Source: Opitutia bacterium (GTDB lineage: Bacteria > Verrucomicrobiota > Verrucomicrobiia > Opitutales > Seribacteraceae). From it: DNA of 44,402 nt. This document shows, in pieces, positions 14,893 through 24,089 of the stretch (the stretch's first letter is position 1; every line of letters starts with the position of its first letter). Made by a program: the position numbers and the translations under genes. The stretch covers positions 15,116 to 59,517 of the forward strand of contig PBLJ01000025.1 of the NCBI GenBank assembly GCA_002721705.1. Direction: 5' to 3'. A model generated the notes under the pieces. The model was not told the DNA's origin. It ran no database searches and saw nothing but the letters and a program-made list of their open reading frames with translations.

Positions 14893-16223
14893 TAGGTGAA
14901 CAGTTCCTTGATCAGGCGGCCTTTGTCGATCAGCTGGATTGGTCGGCCTACGCGATTATGGAGGACTTGCGCGTGGTCGATGCCCAATTTCGTATAAAGG
15001 GAGGCGGCGAAATCCTCTGGCGAATACACGTTGTCGTTGGCATAGTAGCCTTTTAGGTCGGTGGCTCCCACGATTTGACCGCCAGGGATGCCGGCTCCTC
15101 CCATCATGACCGACATGGCGAAGGACCAGTGATCGCGGCCACCGCGCGTATTTACCTTCGGGGTACGTCCGAATTCGCCTAAACAGATGACCAAAGTGTT
15201 CTCGATGCTGCCTCTTTCATGCAAGTCTTCCATCAGCGCCGCCATCCCTTGGTCGAGTTTGGGCAGGGCCTTGTCCTTGAGCGTGGGAAAGATGTTCGTG
15301 TGGTGATCCCAACCGCCGTAATACACGGTGACGAAAGGCACCCCTACCTCCGTCAAGCGTCGAGCCAGCAGTAAGCGCTGCCCAAAGTCGTGACGACCGT
15401 ATTTCTCCCGCGTTTTCTCAGGCTCGCTTGCTATGTCGAAGGCTTGCTGGGCTTTATCCGAATAAACCAGCTGATAGCCTTGTTGGTAGAACTCGTCGAT
15501 GCTGACGGCGGGATCATTGGCCGCCTTGTCCTGTATTCGCTTGAGACGATCCAGGCTCTTGCGGAGATGGCGTCGGTTGTCGGCTCGCTCATCCGCGATG
15601 GCATTTGGAATACTGACGTCGCGTACCCTGAAACTGTCCTTGTTCGGGTCTTCCTTGATAACGAACGGGGCATAGGGAGCCCCGAGAAAATTAGGGCCTC
15701 CCGAACGAGACATGCGCAAAAGACTGACGTAACCGGGCAAACCTTCCCGGATTCCCCGTTCCTTGGCGACCACGGATCCGAACGAGGGATGAAAGGTGAC
15801 GAAGGCCCCGCAGCCCACGGGCACGGGCGTGGGGCGTCCGGTCATCAGGTAATGATTCCCGGCTCCATGATTGTTCTGCTTGTGGGCGATGGAGCGCACC
15901 ACGGTGTATTTGTCGAAAGCCTTGGCTAAATGGGGGACGTGTTCGCAGAAATGCACGCCGGGCACCGAGGTCTTCACTGTGCCGAATTCGCCGCGTATGC
16001 CGTCGGGGGCATCGGGCTTTGGGTCGAAGGTCTCGTAATGGCTCGGACCTCCGTCCAGCCATACGAAGATGCAGCGGACGTCGTTGCCCGGTTGCCCCTT
16101 TGACTTTGCTTCCGCTCGCAGTCGCAGGAGGTCGGTCAGGCAAAGTCCACCCAAGGCCCCCATTCCCACTTGGAGGAAATCACGTCGTCCGCGTCCATTG
16201 CAGTTGAGCCCAATTGCATTCAT
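14892..16223 (-). CDS. Tat-exported DUF1501 (alkaline-phosphatase-fold) protein
   Basis: 443-aa protein of the DUF1501 family, related to the sulfatase/alkaline phosphatase superfamily; its chemistry is unknown. The N-terminus has a Tat-like signal (GRGRRDFLQVGMGALGGLCLTDLL). Family motifs follow: CIFVWLDGGPSHYETFDPKPDAP, NNHGAGNHYLMTGRPTP, VTVYYGGWDHHTNIF and LVICLGEFGRTPKVN. It starts 9 bases after the stop of the DUF1549/DUF1553 cytochrome gene and overlaps the following secreted protein gene by 1 base. This pairing is standard in Planctomycetes and Verrucomicrobia, where the operons are thought to serve extracellular polymer degradation. The substrate is not known. Confidence 0.93.
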   Translation of the reverse strand: MNAIGLNCNGRGRRDFLQVGMGALGGLCLTDLLRLRAEAKSKGQPGNDVRCIFVWLDGGPSHYETFDPKPDAPDGIRGEFGTVKTSVPGVHFCEHVPHLAKAFDKYTVVRSIAHKQNNHGAGNHYLMTGRPTPVPVGCGAFVTFHPSFGSVVAKERGIREGLPGYVSLLRMSRSGGPNFLGAPYAPFVIKEDPNKDSFRVRDVSIPNAIADERADNRRHLRKSLDRLKRIQDKAANDPAVSIDEFYQQGYQLVYSDKAQQAFDIASEPEKTREKYGRHDFGQRLLLARRLTEVGVPFVTVYYGGWDHHTNIFPTLKDKALPKLDQGMAALMEDLHERGSIENTLVICLGEFGRTPKVNTRGGRDHWSFAMSVMMGGAGIPGGQIVGATDLKGYYANDNVYSPEDFAASLYTKLGIDHAQVLHNRVGRPIQLIDKGRLIKELFT

Positions 16224-16232
16224 ATTTCGCCT

Positions 16233-19200
16233 TTAGTGATTCAATACGAACTCGGGTGTGTTTAGCAAGGCCCAGATGAGATCCTCGGCGGCGGTTTTTC
16301 GCGAGGCGCCTTCTCTGGTAAAGACTGCAACAGCGATTGTTTTTTCTTGCTCGTCGGGAAAGCGAGCGTAGAGAGAAAGATAGATCTCTTCCACGATTTC
16401 ATTGGGAGTCAATTTGCTTTCGGCCAAGCTGGCGGCGCGACCATCCTTATGGGCCAAGCGCTTGGATAGTTGCTCGGAATTCATGATGTGGAGCGATTGC
16501 CCGATAGTGGGGGAGGGGTCGCGTTCGCAAGGCGCCTCGGCGCTGGCGTCCGGCCGCCCGAAAACATCGAGGAAAAGGGAGTTCATGGTGGTGTTCCAGA
16601 CAGTCATGGCCCTCGCCCTGGGGTGCAGTCCTTCGAACGTATCGGCGATACCGACAGCTTGTGTTACGGCATCCGCCATGACTTCAGCCGGCAGACGCCT
16701 GCGGAGGGAGCGCGCAAAGTTATCGTGGTCGCGGGTATTGGTTTCGTTTGGGATCGAGCTGGCTTGATAGACACGCGAGTTCAGGATGCGCCGCATGAGG
16801 TGCTTGAGGTCATGTCCATGGTTGGCGAAATCCTTGGCCAACCATTGAAGCAAGGCATCGTTGGTGGGAGGGTTGGACGAACGAAAGTCATCCACCGGAT
16901 GCACGATGCCCACGCCGAAGAATTCACCCCATATGCGGTTTGCGATGGCTTGTGTGAAAAAAGGATTTTCCGGAGCCAGCATCCAGTCCAGCAGCGCTTT
17001 GCGAGGGTCTTTTTCATCGGGTGTTTCGATGACGGGGCCGTCTGGAGGCTTGAGGCGCATCGTCTCACCGCTAACGGGATGTTTCACTGTGCCGCCAGGC
17101 TGGAACCACCAGTATTCGGGTTCTCCCGAGATCGGTGCCGAGATGCCTTGTCCCTTGCGTTTCATGGAACCGAAAAAGGCGGCCATTTGAAAATAATCGT
17201 CCTGGCCCCACTTTTCGTTCGGATGGTGATGGCATTGGGCGCATTCCAGACGAACGCCTAGGAAAATTCTGCTGACGAAGGCACCGGCATCCGCTGGTTC
17301 GCGCTTGTGGCGATAAAACGCCACGGGACCATATTCATGGGTGCTTCCTTCCGCCGACAACAACTCCCTGACAAACTGGTCGTAAGAGGTGTTTTCGCGT
17401 AGTTTCTTGCGAATCCAGCGATCCATCAGGAACACCGGTTTCACACCCACTCTCTGAGTGTTGGGTCGCAACAAGTCCCCGAATTTCGTCGCCCAGTAAT
17501 CGGCCCATTCGGGGTCGGCCAGTAATTCGTCGATCAATTTCCTTCGTTTGTCATTGTCCTCACTGGCCAGGAATTTCCTCGTTCTTTGCGCATTGGGAAG
17601 TTTGCCCACGGTGTCCAACGATGCCCTTCGAATGAACTCGGCATCGGTGCAGGGTTCTGAAACCAACAAACCCATGGCCTTGTGCCGTTGGTAAACGAGG
17701 CGATCGATTTCATTGTGAACGGGCAAGCCGGAGTAGGCGTTGCTGGGCAGCAGTTTCTCGACTGGAATCGCAAGACGAACCACTGCCACCTCGTCCACGT
17801 AGCGGATCACAACCACGCCTTCTCCCGATTCCCGCCCCAAGGTGACCAGGCCGTTCTCGTCCACGGTGGCTTTCCCATCGTCGTTCGATTGGTAACTGGC
17901 GAGATGGCTTACTTCTCGTTTGGATCCGTCGGAATACCGGGCAAGCACCTTCAGCTTCACTTTTTGCCCTTTCTCGTATTGGCCCTTCGCAGGGCTCGCC
18001 GTGATGCCCTCGAGACTGGGTTCATCAGGAATGGAGTAGGGCGCCCCTTGGGCAATCCAGTTACTCAGCGCCTTGTGAAATTCGGAACCCTTTTCGAAGC
18101 GCTTGCCTCCCTCGTGATCGATCACCTTCATCGCCTTTCGTAACAACAGGCTTTCATCGGGAGCTGCGGGCATGACTCTTCTGCCTCGGGCATCTTGGAC
18201 GATTTCTCGATGATCGCTTTTGGGGTCGAATGAGAAAATGGAGAGCTGGAATCCGTTTCTTCCCCCCGCTTTTGCGTGGCAGTTGCCGCTGGCGCATCCG
18301 GCGCGATTCAATATGGGCAGGACGTCGTTGCGAAAGCTGATCGGTGAAAGTGGTTGGGCTTCATGTTCCGGCTCGGGGATCACTTCGAGACGCTTGGTTT
18401 CCTTTCCGGTTAGGTCCCGCAGGGTGACAACGCCTTTCACGTCGCCGGTCGCGACTTGCTTCGTCGCCGCCGAAAAGGCTGCGGTCGTATGGCCGGCGTC
18501 ACCGTTGGGCCAAGCTCGTTCCTTTGCCCCCGTCGAGGTCTGTGCGCCCTCGTGTTCGACTAGTTCGGTGAAGAGGCGCGGCGCGCCGGCCTCATCCGTC
18601 GCCACGATCCAGTCGTCTTTCTTGTCTGGTTTCTCCTTGGTGGGATTCAGCTTCCAAATCAAATCGGTCTTGGCCAATTTAGCATTTCGTCCGGAAAAGG
18701 TGCTGAATTCCTTGAGTGTCTTGACGCGCCAGGCCTTGACCGAGGCATCCGCTCCCGCCGTCGCGATTCGTTCTCCGCTTGGATCGAATGCCACTGCCAA
18801 GACTTGCTCGGTATGCCCTTCCAAGGTTCCCTCGAAGGACCAATCGCCGGCTTTCCACAGCTTGACCAACTTGTCCGCGCTGGCGCTTGCCACCAGTTTC
18901 CCGTCGGGACTTGTCGACAAGGCGTAGATGGAGTCGTCGTGGGCCCGAATTGTCTGGGTGCGGGACCAGTCCTTGGCATCGAACGTCACCAATCTTCCAG
19001 CCACCGTCGGTTCGCCGTCCGCGGCTACCAGCCATTTCCCTTTTTCGGCAAAGGTCAGAGCCGTCACCCGGCCGGACAAACCTTTCTCGATGACCTTGGT
19101 TTTCTTTCCGCTATCGGCATTCCAGACGATGATCCTACCAAAGCCTCCCGAGACCAGGAACTTTCCATCAGGGCTCCAGGACAAGGAACGTATTTCGTCC

Positions 19201-19748
19201 TGATGCCCCGTCCATGCGCTTGTTCGGTTCGCATCCTTTTCGGTCAGTTCGTACACCTCGACCTCCTTGCCTCGGCCGATTGCCAAACGTTTCCCGTCAA
19301 GAGAGGCTTCCAAGGCCCCCACGGGTTGGAAGCCAACTGGAAGCTCACGCCATTCGTCCACTTTGCGTACTGGCAATTCCGCCAGAATTTCCTGATCCCA
19401 CTTCGCCCCTTGCTCTATCCATTTAGCAAGGGCTTGGGTTTCGTTTTCGGGTAATTGCTTCTTGGGCGGCATATGAGGATCGCCGTTTTCAAGTACCAGT
19501 TCGAGCAAGAGGCTTTCCAATGGTTTCTCCAAGTTGATCGCCTTACCCGATTCTCCGCCTTTCAGGGCTGCTTCCCGTGAGGTTAGAACCAATCCGCCCT
19601 TACGCTTTTCCTCTCCATGGCATCGAAAGCAATTTTCCTTCAGCACGCGGAACCCATTGGGTTCGGCCGCTTCCGCGATCAAGTGGGAGCACCACGCAAC
19701 CATGCACGTCACACTGGCTCGAGCTGCTTTTTGAAGGCCTGTCAGCAT
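16233..19748 (-). CDS. Giant cytochrome c / WD40 / Ig-like / DUF1549-DUF1553 protein
   Basis: 1171-aa multidomain exported protein (from ATG 19748; the frame also allows a start at 19835). Domains in order: a weak signal peptide; an N-terminal PSCyt1-type haem site CFRCH (residues 40-44); WD40 propeller repeats (about 145-450, for example SLSWSPDGKFLVSGG, LSTSPDGKLVASASADKLVKLW); a second haem-like site CASGNCH (485-491, the CX4CH form usual in this family); a Big2-like Ig domain (about 575-665); DUF1549 (about 670-870) with CAQCHHHP near 836; and DUF1553 to the C-terminus. It is the first gene of the operon with DUF1501 and the PPC protein. It probably transfers electrons or binds polymer at the cell surface, but the activity is unproven. 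Confidence 0.92.
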   Translation of the reverse strand: MLTGLQKAARASVTCMVAWCSHLIAEAAEPNGFRVLKENCFRCHGEEKRKGGLVLTSREAALKGGESGKAINLEKPLESLLLELVLENGDPHMPPKKQLPENETQALAKWIEQGAKWDQEILAELPVRKVDEWRELPVGFQPVGALEASLDGKRLAIGRGKEVEVYELTEKDANRTSAWTGHQDEIRSLSWSPDGKFLVSGGFGRIIVWNADSGKKTKVIEKGLSGRVTALTFAEKGKWLVAADGEPTVAGRLVTFDAKDWSRTQTIRAHDDSIYALSTSPDGKLVASASADKLVKLWKAGDWSFEGTLEGHTEQVLAVAFDPSGERIATAGADASVKAWRVKTLKEFSTFSGRNAKLAKTDLIWKLNPTKEKPDKKDDWIVATDEAGAPRLFTELVEHEGAQTSTGAKERAWPNGDAGHTTAAFSAATKQVATGDVKGVVTLRDLTGKETKRLEVIPEPEHEAQPLSPISFRNDVLPILNRAGCASGNCHAKAGGRNGFQLSIFSFDPKSDHREIVQDARGRRVMPAAPDESLLLRKAMKVIDHEGGKRFEKGSEFHKALSNWIAQGAPYSIPDEPSLEGITASPAKGQYEKGQKVKLKVLARYSDGSKREVSHLASYQSNDDGKATVDENGLVTLGRESGEGVVVIRYVDEVAVVRLAIPVEKLLPSNAYSGLPVHNEIDRLVYQRHKAMGLLVSEPCTDAEFIRRASLDTVGKLPNAQRTRKFLASEDNDKRRKLIDELLADPEWADYWATKFGDLLRPNTQRVGVKPVFLMDRWIRKKLRENTSYDQFVRELLSAEGSTHEYGPVAFYRHKREPADAGAFVSRIFLGVRLECAQCHHHPNEKWGQDDYFQMAAFFGSMKRKGQGISAPISGEPEYWWFQPGGTVKHPVSGETMRLKPPDGPVIETPDEKDPRKALLDWMLAPENPFFTQAIANRIWGEFFGVGIVHPVDDFRSSNPPTNDALLQWLAKDFANHGHDLKHLMRRILNSRVYQASSIPNETNTRDHDNFARSLRRRLPAEVMADAVTQAVGIADTFEGLHPRARAMTVWNTTMNSLFLDVFGRPDASAEAPCERDPSPTIGQSLHIMNSEQLSKRLAHKDGRAASLAESKLTPNEIVEEIYLSLYARFPDEQEKTIAVAVFTREGASRKTAAEDLIWALLNTPEFVLNH

Positions 19749-19854
19749 GATTCCAGAGAAACCCCTGCGAACGTATTTCGCAACGGAGAATCGATCGGAA
19801 ACCATTGAAAGAATCTTACGAGGCTTCTCAACCAAGGGGGTCGTCAGCGATCCC

Positions 19855-21699
19855 TTACTTGCGGAAGGATTCCTTTTTGCGTCTAGGTTTTTTCCCGAAG
19901 TTTCTGGACTCCCTGGGTTTTCTCCCGAAATCCTTGGACTCCCTGGGTTTTCTCCCGAAATCCTTACTTATTTGCAGGGGTTGACCGCGAACCTGAACGT
20001 TTTGCAAAAGTTCAAATATTTCCCTGGGCATACCATCGGGTAAATCGATGAAGCTGTGGTGCTGGAACATGCGGATTTTCCCCATGTACCGCGCCTCCAG
20101 TCCAGCCTCGTTGGCGATTGCTCCAACGATATCTCCCTTGCCTGCCCCATGTCCTTCGCCGACTTCCAGCCGATAGCTTTTCATCGGGACGTCGCTTCCA
20201 TGCGAACTTCGACGATCCCGGCGATCGTCGTTATCTCGCCTGCGTCCCCTGTCCCTGTCTCTGTCCCTTCCTCGGTCACGCCCTCGGTCTCTTCCTCGGT
20301 CTCTTCCTCGGTCGCGCCCTCTTTCGAATTCCTGTCGAGGGCGAGGTCTTTCGGGTGGCTTTTGGAGGAAGAAGGGCTTGTTTCCGGCTTCCATGTTGGC
20401 CAAGGCGGCCGCCAACTTCAGGGGATCGACTTCATTCTTCCGCAAATATTGGGATAGTACTTCCTGGTATTCCGTTAAATCCTTTTCCAGGGAGTCGTCG
20501 AGACGGGCAAAGTAACGTTCCACTTTTTGCTCGTTGAGGTCTTCCAGGGAAGGGAACTCGTAGAGTTCGAGTTTACCACCCATGATCTTTTCGATCCCAC
20601 GCATGAGTCGCTTTTCCTTGCCCGTCAGGAATAGGATGGCGTCTCCCGTCCGACCCGCTCGTCCGGTGCGTCCGATCCTGTGAACGTAGGACTCGACGTC
20701 GAACGGGGGATCGAAATTCACCACGTGGCTGATGCGCTCGACGTCCAGTCCGCGGGCTGCCACGTCGGTCGCGACCAGTACGTCGAACCGGCCTTGCTTC
20801 AGGTTGTTGACGATTCTTTCTCGCTGGTTTTGTGGAATGTCTCCATTGAGGGCTTCGGCTGAATGGCCGCGAGCTTGCAACCTTTCAGCTAATTCGAGCG
20901 TACCGGTTTTGGTTTTGGCGAATATGAGTACCGCGTCATGGTCCTCCGTTTCCAAAATATTGAAGAGAGTTTCCGTTTTTGCTCCACTTCGGCGTTTGAC
21001 GTATCGCTGGCGAATATTGGGTGAAATGGAAGTTTTTACCTTGATCGTTACTTCCGCCGGGTCACGAAGGTATTTTTCGCATATTTTGCGAATCTGCGGA
21101 GGCATGGTGGCTGAAAACAAGGCGGTTTGCCTTTCTTCCGGCATATGGTCCAATATCCACTCGATGTCCTCGATGAAGCCCATGCTCAGCATCTCGTCGG
21201 CCTCATCCAGAACCAAGGTCCTGACCTTGTCCAACTTCAGCGTGCCCTTGTTGATGTGATCCATTATCCGCCCTGGTGTGCCGACCACGATAGGGGCGCC
21301 GCTTTTCAAACCGCGTATTTGTTTGCCGTAATCGGAACCTCCATAAATGGGCAATGCCTGAAATCGCCTGATCCGGTTACCGAAGCTTTCAAACGCTTCG
21401 GCTACCTGTATGGCCAATTCGCGGGTGGGCGTAAGGCACACGGCCTGTGGTCCACCGCCATCGGGATCGAGATTCGTGAGGATGGGCAAGGCGAAGGCAG
21501 CGGTTTTACCGGTTCCTGTATCGGCTATGCCCAATAGGTCGCGCCCAGCCAACAATTCCGGAATGGCTTGCTCTTGGATGGGGGAGGGCGTCTCGTAGCC
21601 AATTGCCTCGATCGCCTCTTGTACCTCGGGAGCCAACGGCAAATCCGTGAATGCGAGGCTGTCGCCCTCGACTGAATCATCAATTTCTTCGTTGCTCAT
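19855..21699 (-). CDS. DEAD-box RNA helicase with DbpA-like RNA-binding domain and repeat tail
   Basis: 614-aa ATP-dependent RNA helicase, probably for cold-shock RNA unwinding or ribosome assembly. All core motifs are present: Q motif (GYETPSPIQEQAIP), Walker A ADTGTGKT, PTRELA, DEAD, SAT, and HRIGRTGRAG. After the core come a low-complexity stretch of Arg-Gly/Asp repeats (about residues 455-510), a DbpA/CsdA-type RNA-recognition domain (SYRLEVGEGHGAGKGDIVGA with RMFQHHSFIDLP), and a basic tail built of a 10-residue repeat (KDFGRKPRES). A strong ribosome site GAGGAG precedes the ATG. It is in the size range of DeaD/CsdA; the tail repeats are unusual. Confidence 0.95.
   Translation of the reverse strand: MSNEEIDDSVEGDSLAFTDLPLAPEVQEAIEAIGYETPSPIQEQAIPELLAGRDLLGIADTGTGKTAAFALPILTNLDPDGGGPQAVCLTPTRELAIQVAEAFESFGNRIRRFQALPIYGGSDYGKQIRGLKSGAPIVVGTPGRIMDHINKGTLKLDKVRTLVLDEADEMLSMGFIEDIEWILDHMPEERQTALFSATMPPQIRKICEKYLRDPAEVTIKVKTSISPNIRQRYVKRRSGAKTETLFNILETEDHDAVLIFAKTKTGTLELAERLQARGHSAEALNGDIPQNQRERIVNNLKQGRFDVLVATDVAARGLDVERISHVVNFDPPFDVESYVHRIGRTGRAGRTGDAILFLTGKEKRLMRGIEKIMGGKLELYEFPSLEDLNEQKVERYFARLDDSLEKDLTEYQEVLSQYLRKNEVDPLKLAAALANMEAGNKPFFLQKPPERPRPRQEFERGRDRGRDRGRDRGRDRGRDRDRDRGRRRDNDDRRDRRSSHGSDVPMKSYRLEVGEGHGAGKGDIVGAIANEAGLEARYMGKIRMFQHHSFIDLPDGMPREIFELLQNVQVRGQPLQISKDFGRKPRESKDFGRKPRESRNFGKKPRRKKESFRK
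19906..19965. repeat. Exact 30-bp tandem repeat in the helicase tail
   Basis: Two identical 30-bp copies lie head to tail (19906-19935 and 19936-19965), with a degenerate third copy just before them (about 19876-19905). Each encodes the basic unit SKDFGRKPRE. Identity at the DNA level indicates recent duplication or slippage, so copy number may vary between strains. Confidence 0.85.
20262..20335. repeat. 12-bp tandem repeat encoding Arg-Gly-Arg-Asp units
   Basis: Several near-identical 12-bp units built on CGGTCTCTTCCT run in tandem and encode RGRD repeats in the helicase linker. RGG/RGRD-type tracts usually bind RNA or drive condensation. The units differ by single bases. Confidence 0.75.
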
Positions 21700-22051
21700 T
21701 GTGGCTCCTCGTTTTGGTCACGCTTTTCTGCTAAGCGGTACTCCTTCCTCATCCCTCATCAAACTAACCGGAGCAACTGGCTTAGTTTCGTAAAAACAAG
21801 TTAAATGACAGGTTTTCTTGTAAATTACGAGGCATAAAGGCGGCTATCGGTTATGGCTAGGTTGGCTTTACGAGATTGCCCGAATTATTCCTGAAGGATT
21901 TAGCTGCCCCTTTTCCCATGAGTGTAAACTTATTATTGGCCAATTTATCGATGGTTTACAGGCCTCAAAGAATCTTGACCGTTTCCCGGACGCTCCTACT
22001 ATGCGCCTCCAAAAGCTGAACAGCTTGCAACCCTTTCCTTGAAAGGATTAC
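21700..22051. other. Intergenic region between helicase and tRNA-Thr
   Basis: 352 bases without a convincing gene. They hold the 5' leader of the helicase (minus strand, with ribosome site GAGGAG right before the ATG), the tRNA promoter (21975-22002), and an imperfect dyad at 21923-21960: TGTAAAC ... GTTTACA arms around the palindrome ATTGGCCAAT (21935-21944). A long helicase leader would suit cold-shock control, but I found no defined structure. Confidence 0.5.
21975..22002 (+). promoter_or_regulatory. Sigma-70-like promoter of tRNA-Thr
   Basis: TTGACC (21975-21980), a 16-base spacer, then TACTAT (21997-22002), followed after about 50 bases by the tRNA. Close to the housekeeping consensus and in the right orientation. 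Confidence 0.65.
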
Positions 22052-22127
<76 letters not shown>

Positions 22128-22162
22128 TTTTCAAAGCCTTCCGAACTGGAAGAGAGAGCTTG

Positions 22163-22177
22163 GCGAAAGCCTTTCGC
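22163..22177 (-). terminator. Short inverted repeat after the NTF2-like gene
   Basis: GCGAAAG / CTTTCGC arms around a single base lie directly after the stop codon of the gene ending at 22178. There is no T run, so it is at best a weak terminator or RNA-stabilising hairpin. Confidence 0.3.
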
Positions 22178-22570
22178 TTATCCCGTGGGCTTTCGCGGCA
22201 ATTGCGAGGAGTGATGATGTAGAATGGGACTTGTCAGGCTCAGGTCCAAGACGTAGGTGAACCTGGCCTCGACCGTCACGACCTCGTCGCCACCACCGAA
22301 ACGCCACTCGTAGATGCCTCCGATCGTTTGTAGGTCATCGGAGAGGCTTTGCGTGATGAGGGAATCCTCGACCACCGATACCTCGATGCCTTGGTGTCCG
22401 CCGAGTTCCTCGAAATAGCTGCGGATGCCGTCCTTGCCGGTTAGCAAGGCATCGGAAAAGGTGGGCAGAAGCACCGCGTTTTCCGCATAGAGGTCGAGCA
22501 GGTCTTCGACCGCGAGTTCGTTGACCCGTGAGATCCACAGGTCGAGTGTTGCCTTTGGGTTGTCTTGCAT
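22178..22570 (-). CDS. SnoaL/NTF2-like (DUF4440, SgcJ/EcaC-type) protein
   Basis: 130-aa soluble cone-fold protein. It begins ATLDLWISRVNELAVEDLLDLYAENAVLLPTFSD, the typical NTF2-like opening, and ends with YVLDLSLTSPILHHHSS, the signature of the COG4875 subgroup, where the last strand carries a DHHSS-type motif. Such proteins bind or process small molecules, and no substrate can be named. ATG 22570 was chosen because the domain begins immediately after it; the frame is open further upstream to 22669 but that sequence has no domain character. It is a single gene, divergent from the AGCS symporter (155-base gap). Confidence 0.82.
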   Translation of the reverse strand: MQDNPKATLDLWISRVNELAVEDLLDLYAENAVLLPTFSDALLTGKDGIRSYFEELGGHQGIEVSVVEDSLITQSLSDDLQTIGGIYEWRFGGGDEVVTVEARFTYVLDLSLTSPILHHHSSQLPRKPTG

Positions 22571-22725
22571 GACGAGTACGTTGGAAATTTTCGGCCTTTT
22601 GACAATCCACAACTGATAATTCCATCGCCCTCGATGACAATTTTTTTCCATAGCCATGTCTTGTTTCATGGTTTGAGACAGGTGGGCTTGCCACCACCTT
22701 TCAAAGGATGTTAGGGAATCAGTGA

Positions 22726-24084
22726 ATGTCCGAGTTTCTTGAACAGGCGGCAGGTTGGTTGTGGGGAGCCCCCTTGCTCTTTTTATTATTGGGAGGCGGC
22801 TTGTTTTTTCTGCTCTATTCGCGATGCGCCCCTTTCCTTTATCTCCGTCATGGGATTCACGTTTTATTTGGCCATTACGATGACGAGCGGGCTCCCGGGG
22901 AAATCAGTCATTTCAGGGCCTTGTGCAGCGCCTTGTCCGGTACGGTGGGGATGGGGAACGTTGCGGGCGTAGCGATTGCCGTGACCACAGGTGGCCCCGG
23001 GGCCTTGTTTTGGATGTGGGTCTGCGCCCTCGTCGGCATGGCGACGAAGTTCTTTACCTGCAGCTTGGCGGTTATGTATCGCGGCAAGGATGATACCGGC
23101 CAGGTCCAGGGTGGTCCCATGTACTTCATCGTGGAGGGCCTGGGCGCCAAGTGGAAGCCCTTGGCCATCATGTTTTGCGTGTGCGGCATGTTCGGCTGCT
23201 TGCCTTTGCTGCAGTCCAACCAGTTGACGGAGATCGTCAGGGAGATGTTCCTCGAGCCGAACGGTTGGTTCGTTGGTTCGGAAGATGCCATCAATCTGGG
23301 CAACGGCTTCTTCGGCTTGCTCTTGGCGATCCTCGTTGGAGCCGTGGTTTTAGGTGGAATCAAGCGAATAGGACAAGTGGCCGCATGGCTGGTTCCCGGC
23401 ATGGTGTTGCTCTATGGTGGTTGCGCCTTGGTCATTTTGTTCAATCACTTGTCGGTGGTTCCGGAGGCTCTGGGCCTCGTCTTCCGTGATGCCTTTACCG
23501 GCGATGCGGTACAGGGAGGGGCGCTTGGAGCGGTCATTATGATCGGGGTGCAGCGAGCGGCGTTTTCGAACGAGGCGGGCATGGGGACGGAAGCGATGGC
23601 TCATGGCGCGGCCAAGACGCGTGAACCGTTCCGCGAAGGCGTGGTCGCCATGCTGGGTCCGATGATCGACACTTTGATCGTATGCACAATCACGGGACTG
23701 GTCATCTTGGTTACCAAGGTTTCCCTTCCCGATGAAAATGCGGGCGTGATGCTCACCGCAAAAGCCTTCGACGTCGGCATTCCGGTGGTTGGTCGTTACC
23801 TTTTGTTGATCTGCGTGCTGTGTCTGAGTTTCTCCTCGATGATCGGGTTTTCCTATTACGTTACGAAATGCGGATGCTTTTTATTCGGGGCGCGGGCGAG
23901 ATTTCCGCTGATCTTATTTTACTTGCTGGCGATCGTCGCATCCGCCGTGGTCTCGATGGACGACGCGATCAATTTCCTCGACGTCACTTTCGGGTTGATG
24001 GCCATTCCAACCATGGTGGCCTCCCTTTTGCTGGCTCCCAAGGTGATGGCTGCGGCCAAGGATTATTTCGGTCGTCTGCCTTGA
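22726..24084 (+). CDS. AGCS-family sodium:amino acid (alanine/glycine) symporter
   Basis: 452-aa inner-membrane transporter with about 10-11 hydrophobic segments, importing alanine or glycine with sodium. Family-diagnostic sequences are present: ALSGTVGMGNVAGVAIAVTTGGPGALFWMWV, then QVQGGPMYFIVEGLG, and AAFSNEAGMGTEAMAHGAAKT. The third contains the substrate/sodium-site region. A ribosome site-like AGGGAA lies about 9 bases before the ATG. It is monocistronic and convergent with the hydrolase gene (5-base gap). Substrate preference between alanine, glycine and D-amino acids cannot be settled from sequence inspection. Confidence 0.94.
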   Translation: MSEFLEQAAGWLWGAPLLFLLLGGGLFFLLYSRCAPFLYLRHGIHVLFGHYDDERAPGEISHFRALCSALSGTVGMGNVAGVAIAVTTGGPGALFWMWVCALVGMATKFFTCSLAVMYRGKDDTGQVQGGPMYFIVEGLGAKWKPLAIMFCVCGMFGCLPLLQSNQLTEIVREMFLEPNGWFVGSEDAINLGNGFFGLLLAILVGAVVLGGIKRIGQVAAWLVPGMVLLYGGCALVILFNHLSVVPEALGLVFRDAFTGDAVQGGALGAVIMIGVQRAAFSNEAGMGTEAMAHGAAKTREPFREGVVAMLGPMIDTLIVCTITGLVILVTKVSLPDENAGVMLTAKAFDVGIPVVGRYLLLICVLCLSFSSMIGFSYYVTKCGCFLFGARARFPLILFYLLAIVASAVVSMDDAINFLDVTFGLMAIPTMVASLLLAPKVMAAAKDYFGRLP

Positions 24085-24089
24085 CGCCT

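Noticed and set aside
16470..18927. Long plus-strand frames across the cytochrome/DUF1553 gene
   Set aside because: Antisense shadows of a GC-rich gene with clear haem and DUF motifs.
20262..20335. CRISPR array
   Set aside because: Repeats are 12-bp tandem coding units without spacers.
22571..22725. Glycine riboswitch before the AGCS symporter
   Set aside because: The 155-base gap shows a GGTGG/CCACC hairpin but none of the conserved glycine aptamer sequences.
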